Of a DNA stretch of 27,268 bases, positions 1 through 9,550 are shown in pieces. Numbering within the stretch: the stretch's first letter is position 1; each line of letters begins with the position of its first letter. The notes under the pieces are model-generated. The model was not told where the DNA came from. It did no database searches and worked only from the letters and a program-made list of their open reading frames with translations. Origin of the DNA: SIG459 sp045631645. GTDB taxonomy: Bacteria; Bacillota; Clostridia; Oscillospirales; Oscillospiraceae. The stretch is from contig JAZQVC010000036.1 in assembly GCA_045631645.1 (NCBI GenBank), forward strand, positions 1 through 27,268, in the 5' to 3' direction. The position numbers and the translations under genes were made by a program.

Positions 1-50
1 TTCGTGGCAGCGTCACGGGCGGATGAGCATATTTACAGGGAGGAAGAGAA

Positions 51-857
51 ATGGCAATAAAAATAGGACACGCATCAATAGACGAAAAAGGCAAGGCAAG
101 CGGCGGCGCAGCCGGAGATCAGAGCGGCGGTGAGGTTTGCACACGCTCTTGGTACGCTTCGGGCTGGGATGTTATACTCCGTCCCAAAAGCGCGGAGATA
201 GCGGAGAAGTCCGCAAAGGCTTGTGAAGATGCCTGCAACAATAGCAAGATTGGCTACGACCAGAACAGCCGCAACACTCTGTATATCTACGGCAAGTTGG
301 GAAACTTCGACCTTTCCAAAATTGATGACGAATGCGAGTGCGACTGCTCCAGCCTTATGCACGTTTGTGCTATTGCCGGCGGAGCAAAGCTCACTTACGG
401 CTATAACGGGCTTGTGACTTGGAATATGGTGGATGCTTTCGTTAAAAGCGGAGACTATGAGAAGCTGACCGACAGCAAGTACCTGACAAGTGATGCATAC
501 CTCAAGCGGGGCGATATTCTCGTCAGGCAGAGCGGTCACACCGCAATGGCTCTTGAAAACGGCGCGAAGGTGGGCAATGATGCGCCCACGCCTGCGCCTT
601 CTCCTGTACCTGCACCCGAAGCCCCAAAGATTGTAACAATGCTTACTCCTCTTCCCCTGCTGAAAAAGGGAAGTGTAGGTGACGCAGTGCGAGCAATGCA
701 GACCCTGCTCACCGCTCGGGGATATGATACCCTCGGAATAGACGGAGAATTTGGCTTAAACACCGAAGGGATGCTCAAACGCTTCCAGAACGATATGGGT
801 CTTGTCGCTGACGGAGAGTGCGGCTGCCTCACGTGGGCAGCCCTGATAGGAGGATAA
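51..857 (+). CDS. Phage endolysin: NlpC/P60-like peptidase/amidase plus C-terminal peptidoglycan-binding domain
   Basis: The 268-aa protein probably cuts host peptidoglycan at lysis. The N-terminal ~175 residues resemble phage NlpC/P60-type cysteine hydrolases. The likely catalytic Cys lies in CDCSSL (about residues 99-104) and the likely His in SGHTAM (about 160-165), after a GDILV strand. A Pro/Ala-rich linker (about 180-193) leads to a PG_binding_1 module (about 200-268) with the GSVGDAVRAMQ and GIDGEFG signatures. A GGGAGGA ribosome site sits just before the ATG. The next gene starts 5 bp after the stop, followed by the holin, so this is a lysis cassette. No signal peptide is seen, which fits holin-dependent release. 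Whether it is an amidase or an endopeptidase cannot be told. A stop at 24-26 may end an upstream gene outside the window. Confidence 0.9.
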   Translation: MAIKIGHASIDEKGKASGGAAGDQSGGEVCTRSWYASGWDVILRPKSAEIAEKSAKACEDACNNSKIGYDQNSRNTLYIYGKLGNFDLSKIDDECECDCSSLMHVCAIAGGAKLTYGYNGLVTWNMVDAFVKSGDYEKLTDSKYLTSDAYLKRGDILVRQSGHTAMALENGAKVGNDAPTPAPSPVPAPEAPKIVTMLTPLPLLKKGSVGDAVRAMQTLLTARGYDTLGIDGEFGLNTEGMLKRFQNDMGLVADGECGCLTWAALIGG

Positions 858-862
858 CTGAT

Positions 863-1183
863 GTGAATGAATACATATCCGTAGCCCTTCTATGTACCAT
901 TCTCGGCGTCCTCATAGCCTACATGACCTTCTCGAGAGGGAAAGCCAAGGATGACAAGAGTGAGGGTCGACAAGATGGCGTGATGTTGACCGAACTGGGC
1001 TACATCAAGTCCAGTATCGACAGCGTCAGCAAGAAAATGGACAAGCAGGATGAGCGCCACCTTAAACTGGTGGAGCGGGTTAGTAAGGTGGAGGCCAGTG
1101 CAAAGCAGGCCCATCTCCGAATTGACCGAATGGAGGGGAGAGATTTCCCTCATGTAGAGCACGAACATCAAACAGAAATTTGA
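863..1183 (+). CDS. Small membrane-anchored coiled-coil protein of the lysis cassette (XhlA-like)
   Basis: The 106-aa protein has one N-terminal membrane helix (about residues 5-22), a basic patch (SRGKAKDDK), and a charged heptad-rich stretch (about 45-92) likely to form a coiled coil. The layout resembles haemolysin/XhlA-type proteins found beside phage holins, though in XhlA the helix is usually C-terminal, so the family name is tentative. The GTG at 863 is chosen because AGGAGG at 848-853 lies nine bases upstream. An upstream in-frame GTG at 818 would overlap the endolysin and has no ribosome site. The stop at 1181-1183 sits against the holin ribosome site, suggesting translational coupling. 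It may help the holin or anchor lysis proteins at the inner membrane. Confidence 0.6.
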   Translation: MNEYISVALLCTILGVLIAYMTFSRGKAKDDKSEGRQDGVMLTELGYIKSSIDSVSKKMDKQDERHLKLVERVSKVEASAKQAHLRIDRMEGRDFPHVEHEHQTEI

Positions 1184-1197
1184 AAGGAGGAAGAAAA

Positions 1198-1380
1198 ATG
1201 CAGAATCGTTTTAAGTCTTGGGCACTTTGGCTCTCTGTCGCAGCACTCATTGTTTTTTGCGTTAAGGAGTTCGCCGGCATCGACATTTCCGAAACTGTCA
1301 ATGGCTTCTTGGATGTGCTGCTGCCCGTCTTGGTCGCCTTCGGTGTTGTGAACAACCCCACGGACAAAAAGAATTTCTAA
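1198..1380 (+). CDS. Phage holin, phi LC3-type (copy 1)
   Basis: The 60-aa protein has two hydrophobic segments (about residues 8-25 and 36-52) and the PTDKKNF tail usual for phi LC3-family holins, which end in NPTDK plus a few residues. Holins oligomerise in the cytoplasmic membrane and open it so that endolysin reaches the wall. The start is the ATG at 1198 behind AAAGGAGG; an earlier in-frame ATG at 1180 lies upstream of that ribosome site. It ends the endolysin-membrane protein-holin cassette, and a strong terminator follows within 10 bases. A second holin at 20661 is identical at about 53 of 60 residues but differs at many synonymous sites. Confidence 0.9.
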   Translation: MQNRFKSWALWLSVAALIVFCVKEFAGIDISETVNGFLDVLLPVLVAFGVVNNPTDKKNF

Positions 1381-1387
1381 AACGGTA

Positions 1388-1414
1388 GGCGGGCAGCACT
1401 GCCCGCCTTTTTTT
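1388..1414 (+). terminator. Rho-independent terminator after the lysis cassette
   Basis: A perfect 9-bp GC-rich stem (GGCGGGCAG at 1388-1396, CTGCCCGCC at 1399-1407) with a two-base apex is followed by seven T residues (1408-1414). It lies 7 bases after the holin stop and before the ribosome site of the next gene, so transcription of the 399-aa gene needs read-through or its own promoter. Confidence 0.9.
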
Positions 1415-1436
1415 CAAATAGGAAGGAGATATTAAT

Positions 1437-2636
1437 ATGACAACTATTACATATATCGACGCCAACGGAAACAGAAAAACCGGATACACCAAAGATGGAA
1501 AGGCTTATGCTGACGAGACCGGAACAAACCCTCTTGTAGCGGGAAGTGTATACAGCGTATCAGACGGTCAGCAGCATGTTAGCGGCGTCGGCGACAACGG
1601 TACCAGCATGCCATATACAGACTATCTGGCAAAGCAGGGGATGCGCAGCATTGACTATACGGATCCTCAGGGGCAGCAAAAGAGCGGCTATCTGAAAAAC
1701 GGAAGCGTATACGCAGATATTCTCGGCTCTACCCCGGTGGGAACGGGCAGTATTTATAGTGGCACCGATGGCCAACGCTATGTATCCGGCGTGGGAGAAA
1801 ATGGAGGAGATATGCCATACTCCGATTTTCTCAGCCGCAAGGGTGAGGCCTCCAAAACCGAGACGGCTAAGGTCGAAAAGACCCCTTATATCGACTATAT
1901 GAATCTCATTAAAGAGAACAGTATGGATGAGAATGGTATCTATGCTATGCAGCTGAAGAAGAATGCTGAGGACGCCGAGAAGCTTATCACTGATCTTAAT
2001 GAGAACTATGAGGGCGTCAACACTCAGCTTTACCGTGACTATATGCAACGCAGAAAGAATCTTCCTCAGCAGCTGGCATCTCAGGGTATATCCGGAGGAC
2101 TCAGCGAGACCTCTCTTCTTGGGCTGGAGACCGGATATCAGGACGCTCTTAATCAAAACGAGCGGGCACGTCTTTCTGGTATCCGCGATATTCAGTCCGC
2201 CGGCAATACCAATCAAATGACCATTTTGAAGAACTGGCAGAAGGAAGAGCAGGCAAGGGCGGCGGAAGTGGCAGTGGCTCTGGCATCGATAGGTGACTTC
2301 AGCGGCTACAAGGCCCTTGGATATACCGATGCACAGATAGCCGCCATGAAAGCCGTATGGGACACACAGCACGCTCCTAAGACTGTGTATTACGGAGGCC
2401 CCTATGACAAACCTGTAGATCCCGAAGATCCTGAAGACGATGGTACCATTACTTCGTATGACGATCTGGGCACAGTCGCAAAAGCGGCCTATAGGTCATT
2501 GGAAAATGCTGCAAGCGGAGGAACAGTGCGCAACTCGGCGGTACTGGACGTAATAATTAAACGCGAAAGTGAAGGCAAAATAAGCCCCCAGGAGGCAAAT
2601 TATCTACTTAAAACTTATGGGCTCGATGCAAAGTAA
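1437..2636 (+). CDS. Phage late protein with duplicated N-terminal domain and helical C-terminus (function unknown)
   Basis: The 399-aa protein is preceded by GAAGGAGA. Residues about 4-70 and 71-137 are two copies of one 67-residue beta-rich unit. Both carry a D.xG..(K)(T/S)GY block, a VSGVG block and an MPY(T/S)D block. A long helical region follows (about 150-300), rich in Asp, Glu, Lys, Gln and Arg, with coiled-coil-like runs. Then come an Ala-rich GYTDAQIAAM segment and a Pro/Asp/Glu linker (about 322-335), and finally a short helical end. No enzyme motif is seen. It lies directly upstream of the giant virion protein with only a 15-bp gap. That position fits an internal virion, ejection or scaffold role, which is inference. 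I do not recognise the family. Confidence 0.7.
   Translation: MTTITYIDANGNRKTGYTKDGKAYADETGTNPLVAGSVYSVSDGQQHVSGVGDNGTSMPYTDYLAKQGMRSIDYTDPQGQQKSGYLKNGSVYADILGSTPVGTGSIYSGTDGQRYVSGVGENGGDMPYSDFLSRKGEASKTETAKVEKTPYIDYMNLIKENSMDENGIYAMQLKKNAEDAEKLITDLNENYEGVNTQLYRDYMQRRKNLPQQLASQGISGGLSETSLLGLETGYQDALNQNERARLSGIRDIQSAGNTNQMTILKNWQKEEQARAAEVAVALASIGDFSGYKALGYTDAQIAAMKAVWDTQHAPKTVYYGGPYDKPVDPEDPEDDGTITSYDDLGTVAKAAYRSLENAASGGTVRNSAVLDVIIKRESEGKISPQEANYLLKTYGLDAK
1446..1847 (+). repeat. In-frame tandem duplication of a 67-codon domain
   Basis: Two adjacent units (1446-1646 and 1647-1847) encode the repeated N-terminal domain of the 399-aa protein. The proteins align without large gaps across the GY, YAD, GSVY/GSIY, VSGVG and MPY blocks. 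The DNA has diverged, so the duplication is old. Confidence 0.6.
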
Positions 2637-2651
2637 TAAGGAGTGAGTGTT

Positions 2652-5600
2652 ATGGCAAGTATTCAAGAGAGATTGAAGGCGGCTGCTGAAAAAGCTCGAT
2701 ATGAAGAAGGGGTTCGCGACCGACTTGTAAAAGCGAGAGATGCAGCCATTAAGACTGAGAACTTCAAGGCCAACTATGTGGAACCCATGACAGGCTCTGA
2801 ACGCAGCGACAGAGCTAATACCGTTGTTGCGAGACAGGCAAGGGAGGAAGCTGCGGAGGCTGAAAAAGCCGCCGGATTTGCCTCCGCACTCGAAGATCTC
2901 AACAATAGATTTGACCTCAAATTTGATAGTCAGCTGATGCGGAGAACGCGAGATATTGACACCATCAAAGAGTTGGAAGGAGAGCGGGATCATGCGCAGA
3001 GTATGTATGATACATACAGCCAGCTCCACGGCTCTTATCAGACTTCCCCAGAGGAAAAGAAGATAGCTTTGGAGCAGAAAACCCGCTTCGAAACGGAGCT
3101 TCAAAGACTCGATACCGAGCTGGGTACTGCCAAGAAAAATGTTACTCCGAGCCCCTTTTTACCCCAATATGATAAGATTCCTTCTTACTCAGACTTTGAC
3201 GTGTACTCAACGGAGCCTGAGGCTAAGGAGCCCACGGACGATGTGTCTACGTATCTCAAAGATGCCAAGGCAAAGACTGACAAGGCGGTGAGCGGTACTC
3301 CTGTTCTGGAAGTGGAGCGGGAGGACGCTCTCAATTTCCTCACCGATACAGAACGGAAAACCTACACCTACCTCAAGAATAAGCACGGTGCGGGTATGGC
3401 CGAAGTCTACCTTAACTCCATGAGTGACTCCATAGCCCAGCGCCGTGGCGACAAGATCGCCCAGCATCTTGAGAGTCAGAAAGGACCTGCAAGAGTAGTG
3501 CAGACCGGAGGCTTCGCCATGCGCAGTGGTCTTGAACAGTTCGGACAGGGTGTGGAGCAGGCTTTCAAAGATGAAGTACAGCCTGTAACACCGGTGCAGT
3601 ACGGCGCACAATATGTAAGAGAAGATCTTGCTGATGTAGGCCCCAAGGTGCTGGGAAGAAGTCTGGGGCAAATGGCTTTTGACACTACACAGACCGTCGG
3701 TAATATGCTACCCTCTATGATTATTTCCATGGGTGCAAGCGCATTGAGTGCTCCCGCAAAGCTGGCAAAGCTGATGGGTGCAGGCGCTATGGGTACCTCC
3801 GCCGGAGGTAATACCTATGCGACTGCTGTCCGTGAGGGTATGGATCCTGACGAGGCCAGAGAATATGCCCGCCTCGTGGGAACAGCTGCAGGTCTGCTCC
3901 AGTATGCCATTGGTGGCATTGATAAGCTCTCCGGCGGTTATGGTGCAAAGTTAACGGCCAAAGCCGCAGGAATAGAAAACGGCTTTCTGCGCTTTATAGC
4001 CAAACATGGTGCAAGCGGTCTAAGCGAGACTACCGAGGAAGGTCTTGAAGCCATCCTCGATCCTGTTTTTAAGGAAATAGCCACGGGTGATGATGCTAAT
4101 ATTGATTGGGCCGAAGTAACTTACAACGCCCTCCTTGGCGGTTTGGTTGGTTTTTTGCTCGGTGGCGATGGAGAAGCGGAAACTGCACAGCCAAATGTGG
4201 AAGAGGAATCCGGACGAGTACCCAGACTCCCCCGCGTGACTAATACACAAGAGGAAACGCGAACTGTGCCCCCACTGCCTAAGGTGGGTACTAACGCAGA
4301 GCGTGCCACACAAGGTGCAGTTCCTCCGTTGCCCAAGGTGGGCACCAATATAACGGCACAGAGCGATACGGATACGGAAGTGGAGGTCACAAGTGGGCAG
4401 TCGGCACTAAATAAGCCGCAGGGACTTGCATACATGCTTGCATCAAATATCTCCACAATTTCTGATATGGATGCCGTTAAGGCCCTCACGGGTAGGGAAA
4501 TGAACGATAGAACAAAAAAAGCCTCCGAGCAGATTGCGGATTTCTTTAGAAGAATAGGCAATTCTGTTATTCGGAAAGGCTTTGGCGAAGTTCATTTTAA
4601 TAATTACGGAGTCGGGGGCATGCTCAACCATAGGCCGCTAAATCGTGCCAAAATGGTTGCACTTACAGCGGCGCCGGAAGTGATTAGGGAGGGGCGCATT
4701 ATTAACGATGACCCGAACTGGAAGGGGAGAGGGTACAGAAGTATTACCTTCGCCGCGCCAGTTACCATTAACGGTACCACTGTTTATGTCGCGGCAGTGG
4801 TAGATCAGAGACCGGACAATAAATTTTATCTGACTGAATGTGTTGATAGCGAGGGCAACTATGTAAGAATAAAAGAGACCCCCTCCGGCAACACAAAGAG
4901 CGGGGTTACCGCACAAAGCGGAATTACCACAGGGCCGGAAGGGGTCTACAATAGTAGTATATCACAGACTGCGTCAGATTACAAGAAGAAGGGTGCCGAA
5001 AACACAAATCCTCCCGCTTCAAATTCACGGATGGAGGCTGAGAATACTGCAGAGGCAAACCGCAGACGCTTCGACAGTTGGGACGCATACTGGGCCAATC
5101 TTCAGAGGCGCAAGGCTGACGCCTCCCTCGTCTACGATAATGCCACCGATGAGAACTTCATTTCTGCCCGTGACGCTTACATAGCCGTGGAGGCCGAGGA
5201 GCGGGCGGCCAAAAGGCTCAAGGACAAGTGGGAGAGTGACGGATGGACAATCCCTCAGTCTGCTAACGCAGACAGCTCCCACAGCACAAGGGAGTCTTCA
5301 AATGAAGAAGAATACGAAGGTACGGAGGCCACGGACAGGCTGGGTATAAAAATCGCCTCTCCCATTACGGGATTGAAGGGAGCGGAGGATCTTGTTGCCC
5401 GTCAGAAAGCTGCCTACAAAAATAGGCGCCTTCTGGCTCAAAAAATAAAGGAATTGCAGCCCACTATGGATGAGCGGGAGTTCGCAAAGGGCATTGCCAA
5501 AGGAATCTACACTGAGGACAGCGCCGTTATTCGCTTCGGAGATAAAATCGAAAAGATGAATATGGCAAAGGTGCTGGAAATTGCCGACTATTACAAAGCT

Positions 5601-8600
5601 GTTGAGGGCTTCGATGTCGATATGCTGGCATACAAACGCCGGGAGAATACCCGCAATGAAGAGGAAAAGGCCGAGAAGCTTCTGGCAAACTCCGACGCCT
5701 ATCAGAGCCCCAAAACATCTACGTTGAACTTCAACACCATGAAGCGTAATATCCTCCAGACATTCGGCCAGCAAGATGGTACGGCCATCAACGCCAGGTA
5801 CTTTGACCCCGTCACCCAGAACAGCGCCGAGCGCATACGCTTTATTAACCGCATGCATGACCGGGTAAGGAAGTTTAAGCTCAGTAAGGGCGAGAGTGAA
5901 CTTGTGCAGCTGGTCATGGAGGGGACAGCTGTGGCGAATCAGGTTAGCAAGATGACACCCGATTTGCGCGAGAAGATTATCAACGCCGCAGAGAGCACAG
6001 ATGTTTCTGAGGGCAGTATGGAGTTTGGCCTTAACGCTGAGCAAAGAAAAGTCGCAGAGGATTATGCAAAGTGGCTCGACACTCAGACCAGACTTCAGGA
6101 TCCTGACGTTGATGCAGACAAGGTTGAACGGGCGGCAAAGGCCTATTCTGAGGCCTATGACGACTTCTACGCAGCCACGAACGATTTCCTTGTATCTCAC
6201 GGATATGAGCCCATAGGCTATATTAAAGGCTATGCGCCGCACTTACAGCCGGAACAGGTTCAGAGTGGAGTAGCCGAATTTCTCAAGAGAATTGGCCTTG
6301 ATGCCGCGGTTAGCGAGCTGCCCACGGAGATAGCAGGCCGAACGGCGGACTTCAAGCCCGGGAAGCAGTGGAACCCATATTTCCAGCACCGCAACGGCAA
6401 CAATGCTCAGGTGGATGCTGTGGAGGGCTATGAAAGCTATGTCCACTATATGTCCAATGTTTTCTACCATACCGATGATATTCAGAAACTGAGAGTTCTT
6501 TCCAACACTCTCCGAACAAAATATTCCAACGAGGAGATCAGCAACAGGATCAGTCATGCGAAGGGACTTTATAACGCTCCCACAGAAGTCAAACTGGATT
6601 ATCTCGTTGGAGAAAACCGCGTTGCTCCGGATGCTACTCTCAGCGCTGAAGAGATCGACACAAAGCTTGAGGAATATGTTTCCTCCCTTTATGACAGCGT
6701 GAAAAACCTCTCGCGCTTTGGTCCGCTGGTTACAGCCATTGATGACTATGCCAACAAACTGGCCGGAAAGCAGACGAAGCTTGACCGAGCCGTTGAAGAA
6801 GGTCTCATAGGAAGAGGCGCTCTCAACTGGGGAAACAAACTGTCAAAGCGATTCGGAGAGAGCACCATTGTTGGAAACTTGTCTTCTGCACTTAATCAGA
6901 TGGCGCAGCTTCCCATGGTCCAAATGGAACTGGGCAATAAGTATGTGGCACAGGCTGTAATGGATATGCTGCGAGGGGAAGCGGATTCGCTGGATTTTGA
7001 GAGCGACTTTATCACCGGCAAACTCGGCACCAAAGATCTTACCACCGAGAGAAAGTGGAAAGATCGGACCGGGGTGGAAAGATATTCGAAGGCAATGGAT
7101 ATCGGAGCAATCCCGTTTACTGCCGTGGATAATTTTGCCTCCCGTCTGATTGTTCGGGCATCGTACCTCAAGAATATCGAAAAGGGCATGAGCCATGAGA
7201 AAGCTGTTCGCGAGGCAGATAACTTTGCTGAAAGGGTAGTCGGTAATCGCATTCAGGGCGGGCGACCCATGATATTCGAGAGCAAGAATGTTTTCACCAA
7301 GCTCTTCACCACCTTCCAGTTGGAAGTTGCGAACACATGGTCGCATATCAATAAAGATCTAAAGTGGGAAATTCAGGAGACTGCCCAAAGGGAGGGACGC
7401 AATGCGGCAATAAAAAAGACCGCCGGTATGCTCGCTACATATGCGGTAGAAGCCTTCCTACTTAACCGTCTTTGTGAGGCATTGTATGGCGGCACACCGG
7501 CTCCCTTAGACCTGCTCGGATACATTGTAGGCGGCGTTGCAAAGGGCTTTGGAGAAACCACAAACGCCTTTATTGCAAACCTTATCCTCAATGTCTTCGG
7601 AGCGGGGGAAGAAGAGGATGATGAGTTTGATGCAGAAGCTATGCTTAGCGAAATGGGTAACCTCGCAGTAGGTGACATTCCCTACGTCCGCAACCTTGCA
7701 TCGATGGCGGGATATGGTGACAGCAGCCTGCCGCTGCCCAAGCTTCCCACCAAAACAGCGGAATCTCTTTGGGATAATATCATGGCAAGCATTAAGGGAG
7801 AAGAAACCGACTGGGGCGAGACCGGAGACTATGCACTAAGCGAGGTGACGAGCTGGCTTCCTATGGGCAATCAGGCTAAAAAAACGGTGCAGGGCATTCA
7901 GACGGTGGCCAAGAGAGGCCGCTATGCTGGGGACGAGTTGATGTACCCTGTTGATATAAGCGGCTTTGGTGGCGCATTGAACGTTGCAAAAGCCATCCTC
8001 TTCGGTAATTCTGCGCTGGGCCAGACTGACGCATATTATGCTGCGGATGCCAGACGACTATCCGCAAAGCAGACGGCAACCTATGAGGCCCTTGTGGGAG
8101 CGGGTGAGGATATGGACATCGTGTATGACACTATCATGAAGGTGAGGGGTGTTAAGGATGTGCCTGATTCCGATGCCGACGGCAAGGAGAAGCGGGATAT
8201 TATCCGGAACGCAGATATAAGCGACCTATCCAAGGCGGCTCTCTACAGCACTCTGATAGGTGATGGGCAGGATGATAAGTTCGCCGTGCTCATGGATGCC
8301 CGACTAGGCTGGGACGCCGTAATGGATGTTTATGAGGCTTATAAAGCTATATCGGATAATGAGACTCTAACCAAAACGCAGCAGGCCACGGAGTTTGCCA
8401 AGTGGGCTGATGATAATCACTATGAAAAAATAGCAGACCTTATCAAGGAAACATTTAAGTTCTGGAATATGGTGCCTGCAGAAGCTAGTGATTATGCGAA
8501 ATTTACGGATGCCGGCTTGAGTGATAATAGCTCCAAGGAACTGGCCGACGCCATAGGTGTACTCAAGCCGATCGGAGACGCTAAACAGGTCAGCGATTAT

Positions 8601-9242
8601 CAAAAGCTTCGTGCCGTAGCAGAAAGCGATTTGTCTTCAAAGGAAAAAAATATTGCCTTCAGCACCATTATGAGCGATTCTCAGTTTGAAAAGTGGCAGG
8701 AGGCCTCCTCAAAGCTTCTTTCTACAGAGTTTATCAATGGCCTTGAGATATATAACAAGGCGGAAGGCAAGAAGGATTCCAACGGCGAGACTATCTCGGG
8801 AAGCAAGGCTTTTGCAGTGATGCAGGGGATTGATGATCTTGGTATGAGCGATGAGAAAAAGGAATTTCTCTTTGAAGCACTGGGCTACGACACCGCCGAG
8901 ACCATCTGGAACACCGAGTATGATGGTGACGATTATGAGGCCTATTTCTACATGACGGACTCCGCCCGACAGGGGTACATGGATTATTGCTCATGGATGA
9001 AAGCAGGCGACTACGCGGAATATTATGAGGCGTACAGCACCTTCTTCAGCGATAAGGACTCTAACGGTAAGACAGTCAAAGCCAAAAAAGAAAAGGTCAT
9101 TGAGTATATCGATAGCCTTGACCTTACAGCAGACCAAAAGAGCGCCCTCTTTGTTAGCTTCGGTTATGCCAAGAGTAGTTTGAAAGACTGCATTTGGTAT
9201 AATCCTATCGCGATGAGAAGTAAGTATTTCCCAGCGTGGTGA
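2652..9242 (+). CDS. Giant multidomain phage virion protein (polyvalent/ejection-type, 2196 aa)
   Basis: The ATG at 2652 follows AAGGAG (2638-2643) at 8 bases; a GTG at 2643 overlaps the ribosome site. Layout by residue:
- 1-270: charged coiled coil.
- ~285-505: Gly/Ala-rich helical domain with an AR.GxxxDEA-type motif and an SETTEEGLEAIL block.
- ~520-570: proline linker with a repeated PPLPKVGTN unit.
- ~590-760: alpha/beta domain with an NHRP motif, resembling BECR-type nucleases of phage polyvalent proteins (tentative).
- ~1025-1540: long helical core.
- ~1540-1660: hydrophobic helices after an ESKNVFTKLF block.
- ~2030-2180: two copies of a KDSNG...IDxLxxSxxxK repeat.
Such proteins are known or suspected to enter the host with phage DNA. 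That role is inference. I see no transglycosylase or protease motif. It is much larger than single P22 or T7 ejection proteins. Confidence 0.8.
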   Translation: MASIQERLKAAAEKARYEEGVRDRLVKARDAAIKTENFKANYVEPMTGSERSDRANTVVARQAREEAAEAEKAAGFASALEDLNNRFDLKFDSQLMRRTRDIDTIKELEGERDHAQSMYDTYSQLHGSYQTSPEEKKIALEQKTRFETELQRLDTELGTAKKNVTPSPFLPQYDKIPSYSDFDVYSTEPEAKEPTDDVSTYLKDAKAKTDKAVSGTPVLEVEREDALNFLTDTERKTYTYLKNKHGAGMAEVYLNSMSDSIAQRRGDKIAQHLESQKGPARVVQTGGFAMRSGLEQFGQGVEQAFKDEVQPVTPVQYGAQYVREDLADVGPKVLGRSLGQMAFDTTQTVGNMLPSMIISMGASALSAPAKLAKLMGAGAMGTSAGGNTYATAVREGMDPDEAREYARLVGTAAGLLQYAIGGIDKLSGGYGAKLTAKAAGIENGFLRFIAKHGASGLSETTEEGLEAILDPVFKEIATGDDANIDWAEVTYNALLGGLVGFLLGGDGEAETAQPNVEEESGRVPRLPRVTNTQEETRTVPPLPKVGTNAERATQGAVPPLPKVGTNITAQSDTDTEVEVTSGQSALNKPQGLAYMLASNISTISDMDAVKALTGREMNDRTKKASEQIADFFRRIGNSVIRKGFGEVHFNNYGVGGMLNHRPLNRAKMVALTAAPEVIREGRIINDDPNWKGRGYRSITFAAPVTINGTTVYVAAVVDQRPDNKFYLTECVDSEGNYVRIKETPSGNTKSGVTAQSGITTGPEGVYNSSISQTASDYKKKGAENTNPPASNSRMEAENTAEANRRRFDSWDAYWANLQRRKADASLVYDNATDENFISARDAYIAVEAEERAAKRLKDKWESDGWTIPQSANADSSHSTRESSNEEEYEGTEATDRLGIKIASPITGLKGAEDLVARQKAAYKNRRLLAQKIKELQPTMDEREFAKGIAKGIYTEDSAVIRFGDKIEKMNMAKVLEIADYYKAVEGFDVDMLAYKRRENTRNEEEKAEKLLANSDAYQSPKTSTLNFNTMKRNILQTFGQQDGTAINARYFDPVTQNSAERIRFINRMHDRVRKFKLSKGESELVQLVMEGTAVANQVSKMTPDLREKIINAAESTDVSEGSMEFGLNAEQRKVAEDYAKWLDTQTRLQDPDVDADKVERAAKAYSEAYDDFYAATNDFLVSHGYEPIGYIKGYAPHLQPEQVQSGVAEFLKRIGLDAAVSELPTEIAGRTADFKPGKQWNPYFQHRNGNNAQVDAVEGYESYVHYMSNVFYHTDDIQKLRVLSNTLRTKYSNEEISNRISHAKGLYNAPTEVKLDYLVGENRVAPDATLSAEEIDTKLEEYVSSLYDSVKNLSRFGPLVTAIDDYANKLAGKQTKLDRAVEEGLIGRGALNWGNKLSKRFGESTIVGNLSSALNQMAQLPMVQMELGNKYVAQAVMDMLRGEADSLDFESDFITGKLGTKDLTTERKWKDRTGVERYSKAMDIGAIPFTAVDNFASRLIVRASYLKNIEKGMSHEKAVREADNFAERVVGNRIQGGRPMIFESKNVFTKLFTTFQLEVANTWSHINKDLKWEIQETAQREGRNAAIKKTAGMLATYAVEAFLLNRLCEALYGGTPAPLDLLGYIVGGVAKGFGETTNAFIANLILNVFGAGEEEDDEFDAEAMLSEMGNLAVGDIPYVRNLASMAGYGDSSLPLPKLPTKTAESLWDNIMASIKGEETDWGETGDYALSEVTSWLPMGNQAKKTVQGIQTVAKRGRYAGDELMYPVDISGFGGALNVAKAILFGNSALGQTDAYYAADARRLSAKQTATYEALVGAGEDMDIVYDTIMKVRGVKDVPDSDADGKEKRDIIRNADISDLSKAALYSTLIGDGQDDKFAVLMDARLGWDAVMDVYEAYKAISDNETLTKTQQATEFAKWADDNHYEKIADLIKETFKFWNMVPAEASDYAKFTDAGLSDNSSKELADAIGVLKPIGDAKQVSDYQKLRAVAESDLSSKEKNIAFSTIMSDSQFEKWQEASSKLLSTEFINGLEIYNKAEGKKDSNGETISGSKAFAVMQGIDDLGMSDEKKEFLFEALGYDTAETIWNTEYDGDDYEAYFYMTDSARQGYMDYCSWMKAGDYAEYYEAYSTFFSDKDSNGKTVKAKKEKVIEYIDSLDLTADQKSALFVSFGYAKSSLKDCIWYNPIAMRSKYFPAW

Positions 9243-9245
9243 GTG

Positions 9246-9278
9246 CTGCTGAGTGTTATGCCCGACAGCAGATTTTTT
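9246..9278 (+). terminator. Possible terminator after the giant gene
   Basis: CTGCTG (9246-9251) can pair with CAGCAG (9266-9271) around a 14-base loop, followed by ATTTTTT. The stem is short, but the position 4 bases after the stop codon and the T-run support it. Confidence 0.45.
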
Positions 9279-9383
9279 CGTTAGCTTTTTTGGTTTTTAT
9301 ACCTGAGAAACCGATTACAGATATAAGAAAAGCCCAGTCGAAAAACTGATATACGTTGGGAAACAAAAAACGCGATCACAATA

Positions 9384-9442
9384 TGAAAAGTCCCCATTTG
9401 TTAGGCGGTATGATATCCTATCTAACAAATGGGGACTCTTCA
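9384..9442. repeat. 21-bp near-perfect inverted repeat with 17-base spacer
   Basis: The left arm (9384-9404) and right arm (9422-9442) pair at 20 of 21 positions around the core TCCCCATTTGTTAG. No T-run follows either arm. It could be a bidirectional transcription barrier, a protein-binding site, or the scar of a mobile element. The rest of 9279-9477 is AT-rich and shows no gene. Confidence 0.75.
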
Positions 9443-9477
9443 TAAAGGGCGGAATTTCGTTGTTTTATAAAAAAGGG

Positions 9478-9506
9478 TTGAAAATATTTGAGATAATCTG
9501 TAAAAT
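9478..9506 (+). promoter_or_regulatory. SigmaA-type promoter for the accessory membrane gene
   Basis: TTGAAA (9478-9483), a 17-base spacer and TAAAAT (9501-9506) form a good housekeeping promoter 45 bases upstream of the ATG at 9551. This implies that the next gene is expressed independently of the phage late operon. Confidence 0.65.
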
Positions 9507-9550
9507 TAAAGTGTCGAAAAATGCTGGTTTAAGTTAGCTGGAGATGTACT

